Below, piece after piece: positions 21,774 to 31,283 of a DNA stretch of 64,000 bases (within the stretch, counting starts at the first letter, position 1; each line of letters begins with the position of its first letter). Origin of the DNA: Asparagopsis taxiformis (lineage: Eukaryota > Rhodophyta > Florideophyceae > Bonnemaisoniales > Bonnemaisoniaceae). The translations under genes were made by a program, and so were the position numbers. The notes below the pieces were generated by a model. That model ran no database searches and was not told the origin of the DNA. It worked only from the letters and a program-made list of their open reading frames with translations. The stretch is from the NCBI GenBank assembly GCA_030407315.1, contig JALQPE010001907.1, positions 1 through 64,000 on the forward strand, read 5' to 3'.

Positions 21774-22157
21774 TTCCTCATATGTTGCAGAGATCCTAGC
21801 AGCAGCAGACGCCGATGATCGTGGCTATCACTTGAAATCCGCTTACAACTCTATTTTTTCATCTACACGTTTGCAGCACAAATTACAGGTCGACTCTAAC
21901 GCTCTATACGACACAATTACGACACTACATGAAGGCAGAGATTTTCGCCTTCGTCAAACCGTCGAGCGCATTCGAAACAGCTTCGAATCGGGAGAATTGG
22001 ATACTCACGTTGGATCCCGGGCATTATGAATATAGCAGACGCACTCACGAAACGAAATCTATGTCTTCACGAGCAGCTGAACAAGATATGTGCCAGCGGG
22101 GAACTAACTGCCAACTTTGCGGAAGGTATAGAGCATGACAGCCTCCAATGGAAGTAA
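21774..22157 (+). pseudogene. Copia-A: 3' end of RNase H
   Basis: Continuation of the Copia-A RNase H interrupted at 15774: AEILAAADADDRGYHLK, then VDSNALYDTITTLHEG, QTVERIRNSFESGELD and (after a frame change near 22010) MNIADALTKRNLC, the usual copia C-terminal signature. Terminates at TAA about 22155-22157. Confidence 0.8.
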
Positions 22158-22245
22158 CATAGGTGCCAAGTCGCGCACACTTCCAACCAGACAATTTCCT
22201 ACAGTGAGAGTTGGTTTCGTCTATAAACTACACCAACTGGGAGTG

Positions 22246-22445
22246 TGTGATAAACTGGCTTAGTATGAGAGACATCACTGTAAATGGAAGGAGGTTCCAT
22301 ATCTACACGTGTGCTATGTCACACATGTTAACTCGCCACACGTGTGTATAGAACACATGTGTGAACCCATCACTGTATGGGAGCTTGTATTATTATATGC
22401 CTGTCACCGCCGAGTGACTGCACGACTGACATACGGGCTCTGTCA
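22246..22445 (+). repeat. Probable Copia-A 3' LTR
   Basis: A purine-rich CCAACTGGGAGTG precedes TGTGATAAAC, and the segment ends near CTGTCA, giving a short LTR of about 200 bp with TG...CA ends. The matching 5' LTR is not in the window, so both borders are inferred. It abuts the left end of the TIR transposon. Confidence 0.45.
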
Positions 22446-22450
22446 GTGTA

Positions 22451-22647
22451 ACACAACTTCGGAGCTAATGAGAATAATTTCCTAAATTGAGAATTGAAAT
22501 AATTTTAATCTTTGGCGCTGTAAAAACGATTATGTAGGTTTCAGTATGCTATTCTATCGATCTTCACTGTATTCAATTCAATGTGTCCTCATGCGATTCA
22601 TTTTCATGTTAGTATAATTATCATACCTACGATTACATAGAGGATTC
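22451..22647. repeat. Left TIR, outer part
   Basis: Reverse complement of about 55178-55374. Interrupted at 22647 by Copia-B, with GATTC duplicated. Confidence 0.9.
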
Positions 22648-23232
22648 TGTCGCTGGATGTCTTTTTTGATAGTTTAAGTACTTAACTTGTCTCGTTAATT
22701 CAGGGTGGGGGCACCCGGGGTATTCGTCAACAAAGTATTGCGCTTCCTGTTGTTATTTCAGGACGGGTGTCCGGGGTAATCAGCCAGGTTGCAATCCACT
22801 TCCAGTTATTTCAGGGCGTCGAGCCCGGAGTAATCAGCGAAGCGAATATTCCAGTCTCCAGTTATTTCAGGGCTAATAGCCCGGAGTAATCAGCGAGGTG
22901 GTGAGCCAATCCTCAGTTATTTCAGGACTAAGAGCCCGGGGTAATCAGCAGGTTGGTTGGTGTAACGGGGTTACTGATGCGTATGCAATCGGGTGGTTTG
23001 TTGTTGGTTAATTGTTCATTTTGTTGATTCTCTCTAGCTCTAGTAATCTGTTCTCTAGATTAAATACACGAATTACTGGACCGTTCGGCCTTGATGCGGG
23101 CGCTGATCCTTTCCAGATCGGAGGGTTTCCCGATCTCGGGTAATCGACTGTCTTCGGTGTATAATTGTCTCGCAAAGACAATACTGTCTCCCTAATTGTA
23201 CGGTGGTTCGGGTGCAATTTTGATCCACGACA
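22648..23232 (-). repeat. Copia-B 3' LTR (585 bp, five hairpin units)
   Basis: Contains five units of the form TTATTTCAGG...CCCGG(A/G)GTAATCAG at about 22696, 22752, 22803, 22860 and 22915. The inner stems differ compensatorily: GGGTG/CACCC, GGAC/GTCC, GGGC/GCCC and GGGCT/AGCCC; the last unit (GGACT/AGCCC) has one non-Watson-Crick pair. It is one unit longer than the 5' LTR. Confidence 0.9.
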
Positions 23233-23315
23233 CTAGAAGTTTTTTCTCTATTGAAGTATTCATTGATGTACTTCAGCCGAGCCAGTAATCTTCAAATCCA
23301 TTCTGTTAGTCCGCA

Positions 23316-26300
23316 TTAGCTTAAGTAATGGGTGATCGTCCTTAGGTATGTTTGCTTGGTTAACGCATCGGCTGGGTTTTCCGTCCCTGGTATCCATCCA
23401 ATCTTCCTGATTTCGCCTTTTATATGCGACTCGCGTAGCATCTGCACATCAATTTGCAGTCGTTTTTCAATGGTTTTGGCGTTCTTGGCAACGCAGTTAA
23501 AAGTTGTACGAGAGTCTATGTAAACGTCCAAAGGAATGCGTCTGTTGAGTACTTCTTGGATGGTGTGCTGGACAACATAAGCTTCGTCGTACCCATTGAC
23601 CAAAGCAAGTATTTCTGCAGCCATTACTGATCGAGTCACACGTCGGCACTTTTTGCTACCGTAATGAATCACATTTGCTGCTCCGGTGTCGTCTGCTAAG
23701 ACAATTAGAAAGCCAGTCTGAGAAGATAGATCAGGCGCGTTTCCAAAAGATGAATCGCTGAAAAGTATGAGTCGCAGGCTCTCACTGCTTAGTGGAACGA
23801 ATCGAAGTCCTTCATCACTCGTTTTGAGACAGTAGTCGATTATCTTCCTCAGCCGTTTCTTTGATGAAGGACAAGATTTTGCCAAGTCGGCTGTAATGAG
23901 CTGCGTTGGGCTGGATATGTCTGGTCTGCACGTGGTAGCGACATATTGTATTTTGGCACGCATGCTGATGTAGTCTGGATCGGTGTTAGGTTTCGACAGA
24001 GTAGATAATTTCTCTGATTGAGTCAAGGAATAGGTTCGTGACTGTTCGCGAGTGATTTTTGAACCATTGAATGCGCATGAATCTCCGGGTTTGAGGCATT
24101 GTCGGGGCTTGGTCTTGAAAGCGGAAGATTTTTCTTCTTCCAGGTTAAGAAATTCATCTATACCCAATCCGAAGGAGTCATCTACTTGGAGTATAGTTAA
24201 TGCGGGTAATGTGCGATTGTTTCCATCTTCATAGTGCCGGTATAAGATGCATTTGTCAACCGTGCAGGATGTCATTTTAAGCTCATTGACATGGTGATCA
24301 CGATATGTGATGAACCAATAAAGGCCTGATTCCGGAATGCCGTAGAGAGGTTTCACGGCTAATAAGACTTGGTCATACGGAAGTCTCATTTCCTTCGGTG
24401 GCTGTAGATAGACCTTTCGTAATAGGGTATCCTTGCTCTGAGTATAGGCTTGTGTTATATCGCGTGTGAAGGGGGTCATGTCAGGATACATGGCACCTAT
24501 ACAGAGGCATAAACGCTGGCCAAATCGTGATATTGTCGGAGCTTTTGTGGGTGTCTCCCTGCTTTGGTAGTCCTTATAGTTCTGTGCCACCAAACGTGAT
24601 TTTTCCACAATTGAACCATCGTCACGTTTCTTGATTGTGTCCACCCATCGGGTACCATATACTCTTGTTCCTTTTGGAACCGTATCACGAGGGACGATCT
24701 TGAATACTCCTGCAGCTGTTAGTCCGTCTATTTCTTTCTGGCGGGATAATTTGAACTTGGAGGTGCAGTCGGATGGTGTTGGTGTGATGTATGATGCAGA
24801 TAAGTGTGGTGGATCGTTGAATATGCAACACAACTCTGCAGTTGTCGGTGTATCGGTGTCAACAGGGTCCATGGGTGGCTCGGCATGGTCGTTGATAGTT
24901 GACTTATCCGGTTTAACAACGTGAGATCTGAAAATCTTTCTTCCACGAGGCATTTGGACAACTACTGTTTCGCCGTCCTTGTGTACAAACTTGTATGGTC
25001 CTTCCCATTCGCCTGTCTTTTGCCTGAATACGCGCACAGGTGCTCCGAAGGTGAGCCGATCGAGTTCCTCGCTTTCTTTCCCGTATGGGCCGCGGTATTT
25101 CATCGCAAATGTGACCCTTCGCTTTGCTTGTTCACGCTTAACCTCACCCATTGCGGCGTCAATTGCCTTAGCTCGCGCGATCTGTAGTGGAGCAGGTGCT
25201 TTTCGGGCTGGCTTCGGAATTGCTCCGAATACACATAATATGGGGCACAAGCCTTCTGGCCCGACGGTACTATTGACACAATGTGTCGCCATTTTCAGCA
25301 CATCGTTGTCGGTGTCAGAGGGTAAATCCAATTTTAGCTTGTTGAACGCCTTTCGAAGTGGAGCATGGTATCGCTCGACGTGAGACATTGAAGCAGGATT
25401 CTCGATGGGGCTGTAGATGAGTTGTATACCATCCGCTTCTGCATTTCCCTTGAATTCCTGGGAAGTTAACTGAGTTCCTTGATCAAGCCGGAGATGATCC
25501 GGGGGCCCCATGTAGACATTTGTCCACATGTAAAGAAATGTCTTCCATACAGTTTTGGAAGATATGTCGCGTAGAAATGATGCCGCTGTGAAATGTGTAG
25601 CCTCGTCCACTGCGTGCAGCACTGGTTTCCTGTTCAAATACATGATGTCCAGAGCAACAATGCTGTTAAATTGGCCATCTTCGGTACCCACTGTTAACTT
25701 GAATCGCTTTGGCTTTGTAGCCAGCTTTGTGCATATTCGGCACCGATCTACCAGCTGTTGGATCGCGTTTTGTACGTCTGGCTTGCATTCCTCAGGTCGC
25801 GCTCGTTTAAGGAGGTTGTAAAGTGCTCTGACGGAGGGGTGTCCGAAAGAACGGTGTAGTTTTCTGAGCTCCTCGCCAGTAAACATTGCAACATCTGACG
25901 ACCATCTGTAAACAAGAAGATCGTTTTCTACAGATAATGGTTTCTCCTTTCCATTGAAGTGTAAGCAATCTCGTTGAACGCTGAGATCGATTCCGGTGTT
26001 CTTGAGATCCTTCCTGCTCAGTAATGATTTGCAGTCTTCGCGTAGGATATGAAAATTGATATCGCAGATGAGACCAAACTCTGGGAATGGTACGGGGATT
26101 GACGCAATCCCGATGGAGGTATGACGGCTTCCGAGACCGTAAATATTTCTCCCCTGTGGCCTGATGTCCGCGATAAGTCCAAACTCTCTGCAATAAGCAC
26201 GATACTGCTGAATGCACATTAAGCTTAAACGATTTGCTCCGGTGTCGATAATTATGCCGTTGAACTCGGACTGTCGCTCGTTGTCGCGTATCGCCGTATT

Positions 26301-27419
26301 CATTTTCTGCATATTTTTGGCCTGTTCGGTAAAGAATCCACACGAGTGTAAGAAGACCTTATTTGAAAGCTCAGTTTCCAGATTTGAATTGAGATCGGAT
26401 ATCTCAACTACTGTCAGTCCGGAATTGAAATGTGCACTGTCTCCGTCGCTTTCGTTTTCTGTTGTCTCATCGCTGCTATCCTCGATGAAATAAGTGTTGT
26501 ATACGTCATCGACCGATACAAATGCGTTTTGCGATCGCATCTGCTTGAGTGCGTTGTCGACTTCCGATCGTGGGTGGAACTTGTTCGCGAAATGGTCTTT
26601 CCCGCAAACCCAACATCCCTTAACTTTCGAAAAGTTTGACGTCTTTTTTCTCCGCATTCCATTGCCTCTTCGCTTACCGCTTCCAACGCGTCGTTCCGCA
26701 TCGCCTTTATATCGCTGTGTAATTCCGAAAAACGCTTCCCCGCTCTCCCCGCCATGTACCCTTCCTGCTGAACCAGGCTCGCTCGATAGAAGTGATGCAA
26801 TTTTCTGGTTCGCATCATGTGCAGTAGAAGGCATCTGCATTTTTAGAGCTCGCTTGACTTCATCCAAGTCAACTGCCGCTACCAATTGGTCGCGTAGGAA
26901 GATGTCATCCCGGTATTTGACATCCAACTGGCGCTGCACCATTGTCAGTCGTGTTGACATATCACGAAAGACTTCTAACTGTGATTTGTCAGGGCCTTTC
27001 CTGAACCACGATGTCAGTCTCGTGTCGTGCCATTCTTGAAGCAATCTTGATCGCTGTTCCTCTGATGTGAACCACGATAGAAGTAAGTTAATCGCATCTT
27101 GATATTTCTTCGTCTTCCCGTTGACATGTGCACTATAATACGAGAGTGCAGGTCCATCCAACATGATCGGAATTCCGTTGAGTTTTTCTTCTTCTGATAC
27201 GTTACTCATCCCTGCAGATAGTTCAAAGACCTCGATGACACTCGTCAGATCTTCGTCCCACATTCCGCTGTATTTCGGTCTAGATCCAAACGCTTTGATC
27301 AGTCCTTGCAGACCTAGTGATGATCTCCGGGTGCTGTCAATTGGGCCAATCGTTTTTTCCACCGGTCGTATCATGGTAGTTGCACGTTTCTTCTTTTCTT
27401 TCGCTCTTCTCATTTTCAT
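23316..27419 (-). CDS. Copia-B Gag-Pol polyprotein (ORF2)
   Basis: 1367 residues from ATG at 27419 to TAA. Gag-like N-terminus (SWFTSEEQRSRLLQEWHD), zinc-binding CWVCGKDHF near residue 270, protease DTGAN near 392, and integrase zinc region with core LDIMYLN and C-terminal GAPVRVF. RT runs from RVYGTRWVD (about 920) through the catalytic LQVDD (about 1078), with RNase H DSSFGNAP (about 1222) and ADALTKQ at the end. The order PR-INT-RT-RH defines copia. No internal stops. It lies in the +1 frame relative to ORF1 and overlaps it by about 80 nt. Confidence 0.95.
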   Translation of the reverse strand: MKMRRAKEKKKRATTMIRPVEKTIGPIDSTRRSSLGLQGLIKAFGSRPKYSGMWDEDLTSVIEVFELSAGMSNVSEEEKLNGIPIMLDGPALSYYSAHVNGKTKKYQDAINLLLSWFTSEEQRSRLLQEWHDTRLTSWFRKGPDKSQLEVFRDMSTRLTMVQRQLDVKYRDDIFLRDQLVAAVDLDEVKRALKMQMPSTAHDANQKIASLLSSEPGSAGRVHGGESGEAFFGITQRYKGDAERRVGSGKRRGNGMRRKKTSNFSKVKGCWVCGKDHFANKFHPRSEVDNALKQMRSQNAFVSVDDVYNTYFIEDSSDETTENESDGDSAHFNSGLTVVEISDLNSNLETELSNKVFLHSCGFFTEQAKNMQKMNTAIRDNERQSEFNGIIIDTGANRLSLMCIQQYRAYCREFGLIADIRPQGRNIYGLGSRHTSIGIASIPVPFPEFGLICDINFHILREDCKSLLSRKDLKNTGIDLSVQRDCLHFNGKEKPLSVENDLLVYRWSSDVAMFTGEELRKLHRSFGHPSVRALYNLLKRARPEECKPDVQNAIQQLVDRCRICTKLATKPKRFKLTVGTEDGQFNSIVALDIMYLNRKPVLHAVDEATHFTAASFLRDISSKTVWKTFLYMWTNVYMGPPDHLRLDQGTQLTSQEFKGNAEADGIQLIYSPIENPASMSHVERYHAPLRKAFNKLKLDLPSDTDNDVLKMATHCVNSTVGPEGLCPILCVFGAIPKPARKAPAPLQIARAKAIDAAMGEVKREQAKRRVTFAMKYRGPYGKESEELDRLTFGAPVRVFRQKTGEWEGPYKFVHKDGETVVVQMPRGRKIFRSHVVKPDKSTINDHAEPPMDPVDTDTPTTAELCCIFNDPPHLSASYITPTPSDCTSKFKLSRQKEIDGLTAAGVFKIVPRDTVPKGTRVYGTRWVDTIKKRDDGSIVEKSRLVAQNYKDYQSRETPTKAPTISRFGQRLCLCIGAMYPDMTPFTRDITQAYTQSKDTLLRKVYLQPPKEMRLPYDQVLLAVKPLYGIPESGLYWFITYRDHHVNELKMTSCTVDKCILYRHYEDGNNRTLPALTILQVDDSFGLGIDEFLNLEEEKSSAFKTKPRQCLKPGDSCAFNGSKITREQSRTYSLTQSEKLSTLSKPNTDPDYISMRAKIQYVATTCRPDISSPTQLITADLAKSCPSSKKRLRKIIDYCLKTSDEGLRFVPLSSESLRLILFSDSSFGNAPDLSSQTGFLIVLADDTGAANVIHYGSKKCRRVTRSVMAAEILALVNGYDEAYVVQHTIQEVLNRRIPLDVYIDSRTTFNCVAKNAKTIEKRLQIDVQMLRESHIKGEIRKIGWIPGTENPADALTKQTYLRTITHYLS

Positions 27420-28047
27420 TGTCCGAGAGAATATGTGATGTATCGGAAATCGCCTGATTGATCTGCTGCGGTTTGTTCATATTGGCTTCCACGATATTCG
27501 AGATCGAATTTGCCTTCTCAGCTGCTTCAACAGGGATCTCAGCCGCTTCCAGGGTGGTATCTCTACCGGCTTCGGATTCTTCTTCATCTTTCTTAATCTT
27601 TGGGCATTCTTCACTCTTCCAGCAGTTTATCAATGCTTTCCTCTTCGAGTAACCTCGCTTGCGGTACACTTCCACTCCTTCTCTAATGAGTGTTTCGCGT
27701 ATTTTGCTTGCTTGGTCTGAGGTAAGTTGGTTGAGGGTTGGGATAGAGAATTCACAGGTAAAATCATTCCACACTGATTCCGCAGATTGATTCGGGACTT
27801 TGATGTATACTCCGCACCAGTTGTCGACGTACTCTTCCAACTTTCCAAAGAATTTATCCCATTCTTCGTTGCTGGCTCCGTCCTTAGGAGTTTTCGGATC
27901 TGTGGTTTCGTAGTCGTATTCTACAGGACTCTCAAACTCAGTGTCAGAACGTTCTCTGGAGTTATGGCCGGGGCCGTTGCCGCTGGGTTCTGTCAGTCCT
28001 CCTATGGTAACGTTGACGTTCGCAGGGTTTACGCCGTTGTCACTCAT
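27337..28047 (-). CDS. Copia-B ORF1, conserved small Gag-like protein
   Basis: 236 residues from ATG at 28047. Acidic N-terminus, then a region shared with Copia-C ORF1: W-x-x-FTCEF, a leucine-rich stretch, and GVEVYRKRGYSKRKALINCW. The second half is Glu/Lys-rich. Function unknown. Its position directly after the 5' LTR, and its conservation in two divergent copia elements, argue that it is a real product, perhaps an N-terminal Gag segment expressed without ORF2. Confidence 0.75.
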   Translation of the reverse strand: MSDNGVNPANVNVTIGGLTEPSGNGPGHNSRERSDTEFESPVEYDYETTDPKTPKDGASNEEWDKFFGKLEEYVDNWCGVYIKVPNQSAESVWNDFTCEFSIPTLNQLTSDQASKIRETLIREGVEVYRKRGYSKRKALINCWKSEECPKIKKDEEESEAGRDTTLEAAEIPVEAAEKANSISNIVEANMNKPQQINQAISDTSHILSDNENEKSERKEETCNYHDTTGGKNDWPN

Positions 28048-28176
28048 GGTCAATTCGCTCGGTTATACTTATAGGAATGTTTCCTTCAAGTATTAGACTC
28101 GCCTTTCGGAGAGCTTTTGCAGCCTTCCTTTCAAGTCAGAGTCAAAAAAAAAACAATCCTGTCAAAGTTATATAAC
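28048..28176 (-). other. Copia-B short leader with atypical primer site
   Basis: On the coding strand the sequence after the LTR reads GTTATATAACTTTGAC, close to GTTATAACTGTCCCAC after the Copia-C 5' LTR. It lacks a TGG start, so priming from an internal (half-tRNA) site is possible. Confidence 0.4.
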
Positions 28177-28704
28177 TGTCGCTGGATGTCTTTTTGATAG
28201 TTTAAGTACTTAACTTGTCTCGTTAATTCAGGGTGGGGGCACCCGGGGTATTCGTCAACAAAGTATTGCGCTTCCTGTTGTTATTTCAGGACGGGTGTCC
28301 GGGGTAATCAGCCAGGTTGCAATCCACTTCCAGTTATTTCAGGGCGTCGAGCCCGGAGTAATCAGCGAGGTGGTGAGCCAATCCTCAGTTATTTCAGGAC
28401 TAAGAGCCCGGGGTAATCAGCAGGTTGGTTGGTGTAACGGGGTTACTGATGCGTATGCAATCGGGTGGTTTGTTGTTGGTTAATTGTTCATTTTGTTGAT
28501 TCTCTCTAGCTCTAGCAATCTGTTCTCTAGATTAAATACACGAATTACTGGACCGTTCGGCCTTGATGCGGGCGCTGATCCTTTCCAGATCGGAGGGTTT
28601 CCCGATCTCGGGTAATCGACTGTCTTCGGTGTATAATTGTCTCGCAAAGACAATACTGTCTCCCTAATTGTACGGTGGTTCGGGTGCAATTTTGATCCAC
28701 GACA
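28177..28704 (-). repeat. Copia-B 5' LTR (528 bp, four hairpin units)
   Basis: Same ends as 22648-23232 but lacking the unit with GGGCT/AGCCC, consistent with recombination between units three and four. Confidence 0.95.
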
Positions 28705-28709
28705 GATTC

Positions 28710-29399
28710 ATGCCTCCTCTTCTGGGTGATATCATTTTCCTACTGTGCATCCGAAGCAGTACACTGACAGATGTCCATGATCGATGCCGTTCAGGATCAA
28801 CGAGGTGGCAAAGAGTATGTATTTCTCTATAGGATATATCCCGTACTCATCCACCACACCAATCGGGATACACTACAAGCGGGTTCAGGGTCTTGCTGCG
28901 AGGACCAGTGGTAATGCTGAAAGGCTGAAGTATCATGTCTCCGTTACATAGAGAAAATTTTCAAATCCCAGTACAAGCAAACATTTGCTATTAATAGTAC
29001 TGCGAAAACGACAAGAACTGAAATGATTTTGTAGTTTCAAATATCTTTGCTCACCAGAGGATTGCCATCTTCCATTTGCAGATTTTAGTGCAAATCTTTT
29101 CGACAAGATTAATTGAATCTGCGCTTTGGGGCGCTCCGAATTGATGCACTGACCAGATCATTCAGGACAAGGACAGACTTATTGTGATCGACAACGACAT
29201 TTTGATCTGAAGATCTTGCGCGTGTGCAAACGAATGTGGAATGGCATGCTACGGGCCGTATAGCGACCGCCATGAGGTTCTTTGCCTTCACATGAAGTAC
29301 ACCGTGCACGTGACGTACAAAAGCGTTATTGAATCTCTGACAGCAATTGTCGATGTTCCAAACACACACAGGGGCATTGCGATGTGCACAAGTCGCGAC
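28710..29399. repeat. Left TIR, inner part
   Basis: Reverse complement of about 54490-55177. I count fewer than ten differences, including a 3-nt insertion near 29178-29190. Similarity stops at the GTGCACAAGTCGCG block. Confidence 0.92.
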
Positions 29400-29489
29400 T
29401 TCCGCGTTTAGCAGCCTGTTGTTTTCCAAATCTTTCATTCTAAACAGGATTCCTATGAAAGAACTCTGCTTCCATATGCGATGTCGCAT
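29109..29489 (-). CDS. ORF running outward through left TIR
   Basis: 126 codons, with a shared C-terminal ~93 residues (from ATCAHRNAPVCVWNI to SAPKRRFN) in the mirror ORF of the right TIR. The N-terminal residues lie inside the unique interior and differ. The only length difference between the two copies is one codon (an extra Asn), so the frame survives the indel. No family recognised. It may be a terminal exon, or a chance frame preserved because TIRs are nearly identical. Confidence 0.3.
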   Translation of the reverse strand: MRHRIWKQSSFIGILFRMKDLENNRLLNAEVATCAHRNAPVCVWNIDNCCQRFNNAFVRHVHGVLHVKAKNLMAVAIRPVACHSTFVCTRARSSDQNVVVDHNKSVLVLNDLVSASIRSAPKRRFN

Positions 29490-30113
29490 ACAGATATTAT
29501 CTATTCTCCTTCAAACCTGATGCCTCATGACAGCACATGAAATGTATATAATCTCAAAGGAGACACATTTGAAGATGAGGTAACTTTTCATACCGTTCCA
29601 ATAGACTTTATTGAACCCATACTGCGTTTGCATTACTACAAAACATGCAAAATGACAAAGGGCAGCATCCGACTCGGCCGACTAGACCTTGAATGCAATG
29701 TAAAACAGTGTCATCAGCACAATTTTGCCTCCGTATCATTTTTTCTGTGTGTGTAAAACTTAGCGAGTGCAATACTAAATCTGCTACATGTAGCAGTCTC
29801 CAGCCTGACAAATAACAAAACTTACGGGATGTATGACGGAAACAAACGTTCAGATGATGTCGAGTATGCATTTGCAAATAAGCCGCTTCACAGATGCATA
29901 CCGCCCATGCAGAACTCGCGTGTAGAGATCTAAAACGCTGTACATAAAAGCATGTACATGTATATCTGGTCGTATACAGCCATGGCTACAACTAGCGCGC
30001 AGGAACATAATTTGAACCCCATTTCAGGTCGGAAAACATCCGTCTTATCTCTTGATGATCATCGATTTGTGTGTTCGAGCGCACAAGAGAAGCACTACTA
30101 TCATTACACTTGA
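29400..30113. other. Transposon interior, left of Copia-C; nothing recognised
   Basis: AT-rich, with a short minus ORF (29608-29877) without motifs. The sequence resumes after Copia-C at 47006. Confidence 0.4.
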
Positions 30114-30702
30114 TGTGGATTATGCTCGAGTACAGTATACAGTGAAGCTTTATACAATTATGCAGCATATGACTTACGTCATAATAGGTAGTATATGGTC
30201 TGCGTACAGAGTACAACTGTACGCCCTGCGATAACTAATCAAACTGATTAGCTGTACATTCACTACCGGCGGCCGCCGCCGCTTCTATGTTACTAATAAA
30301 GCTATCTGTTCGTGTTGCGTCTCTGAGACGAGGCAACAACGATTAAGGAATTACCAACCAAGACCCAAGTTCAACAACCATTCTAGCATTTACTTGTTAG
30401 TCCAGCATTTGCTGATGTCCGGAGACGGAAGTAATCGCTGATTACTAGCTCGAGACCTTCGTGCGTTAAGACCCACGCAGCGTATTATCATACGCATACG
30501 GATGCATCAGCGTTTTGAAGGAGAAGAGAACAAGTCTGACCAACACCGCGCCAGCCAGACCTTTGGACCGCAACGTGTTGCTCACACTAATATTGCTACA
30601 GGACGACCACTCCACGGCGTTTACTCGTCGAGATTGTAACGGAGAGCAATAATTGTACACCTCTGTTAAGGTTGTACTCAGACTTTGTGTGATTTTTCGA
30701 CA
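30114..30702 (+). repeat. Copia-C 5' LTR
   Basis: 589 bp, TGTGGATTATG to TTTTTCGACA. Contains a GCGGCCGCCGCCGC run and an AATAAA at about 30295 that could serve as poly(A) signal in the 3' copy. Confidence 0.96.
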
Positions 30703-30758
30703 GTTATAACTGTCCCACCGCAGCTGCACAGTCAGGGACAATTTAAATCACAAGAAGT

Positions 30759-31283
30759 ATGGCAGAAGACTCCGAGTCAAACCACGGTATGACTATCGGA
30801 CAAGCTGCTGCCGCTCAGTATGCAGAAGAAATTGCTGATGCTGCGATTAAAGAGCCCGATGACCTAGGCGACCCACACCATCCAGGAAAGAATGCATCCG
30901 ATGCAGATATCAAAGCGTACATTAATTCGATCACAGCTTACTCCGATGAAATGCTAAATTGTCTTGCTCATCATGGATTCTACGGAGAAGAATTATGGAT
31001 CCAATTCACTTGCACGTTCAGATCAATCACGATCAATTTCCTTCCGAATCTTCAAGCTGTTTCTTGGACCAAACACCTCCGCGCAAACGGCGTATTTGTA
31101 GAGCAGAAGCGTGGTTTATCCCGCAACAAGGCTCTAGTCGATTGCCTGTTTGTACCTGACTTCATCCCTTCACTCAAGAGAACGAAAATGTTGTCGCAGA
31201 GTTGCAAGAGGAAATTACAAGCAGAAAGGAATCTGAGGACCCAGAGTCATATGATCCGACATACACCAAGGATCCCGGTATGA
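30759..31283 (+). CDS. Copia-C ORF1, conserved small Gag-like protein
   Basis: 174 residues from ATG at 30759. Shares with Copia-B ORF1 the IQFTCTF segment, the leucine-rich spacer and GVFVEQKRGLSRNKALVDC. Overlaps ORF2, which lies in the -1 frame. The two copia elements thus share a two-ORF design although their overlaps use different frame relations (-1 here, +1 in Copia-B). Confidence 0.75.
   Translation: MAEDSESNHGMTIGQAAAAQYAEEIADAAIKEPDDLGDPHHPGKNASDADIKAYINSITAYSDEMLNCLAHHGFYGEELWIQFTCTFRSITINFLPNLQAVSWTKHLRANGVFVEQKRGLSRNKALVDCLFVPDFIPSLKRTKMLSQSCKRKLQAERNLRTQSHMIRHTPRIPV

Larger units (their letters stand above)
22648..28704 (-). mobile_element. Copia-B: complete Ty1/copia retrotransposon inserted in left TIR
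   Basis: LTRs at 22648-23232 and 28177-28704 with ends TGTCG...CGACA. TSD GATTC at 22643-22647 and 28705-28709. Coding strand is minus, with two overlapping ORFs that are both intact. The LTRs differ by one hairpin unit (56 bp), one T in a T-run and one substitution, so the insertion is young. Confidence 0.96.
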
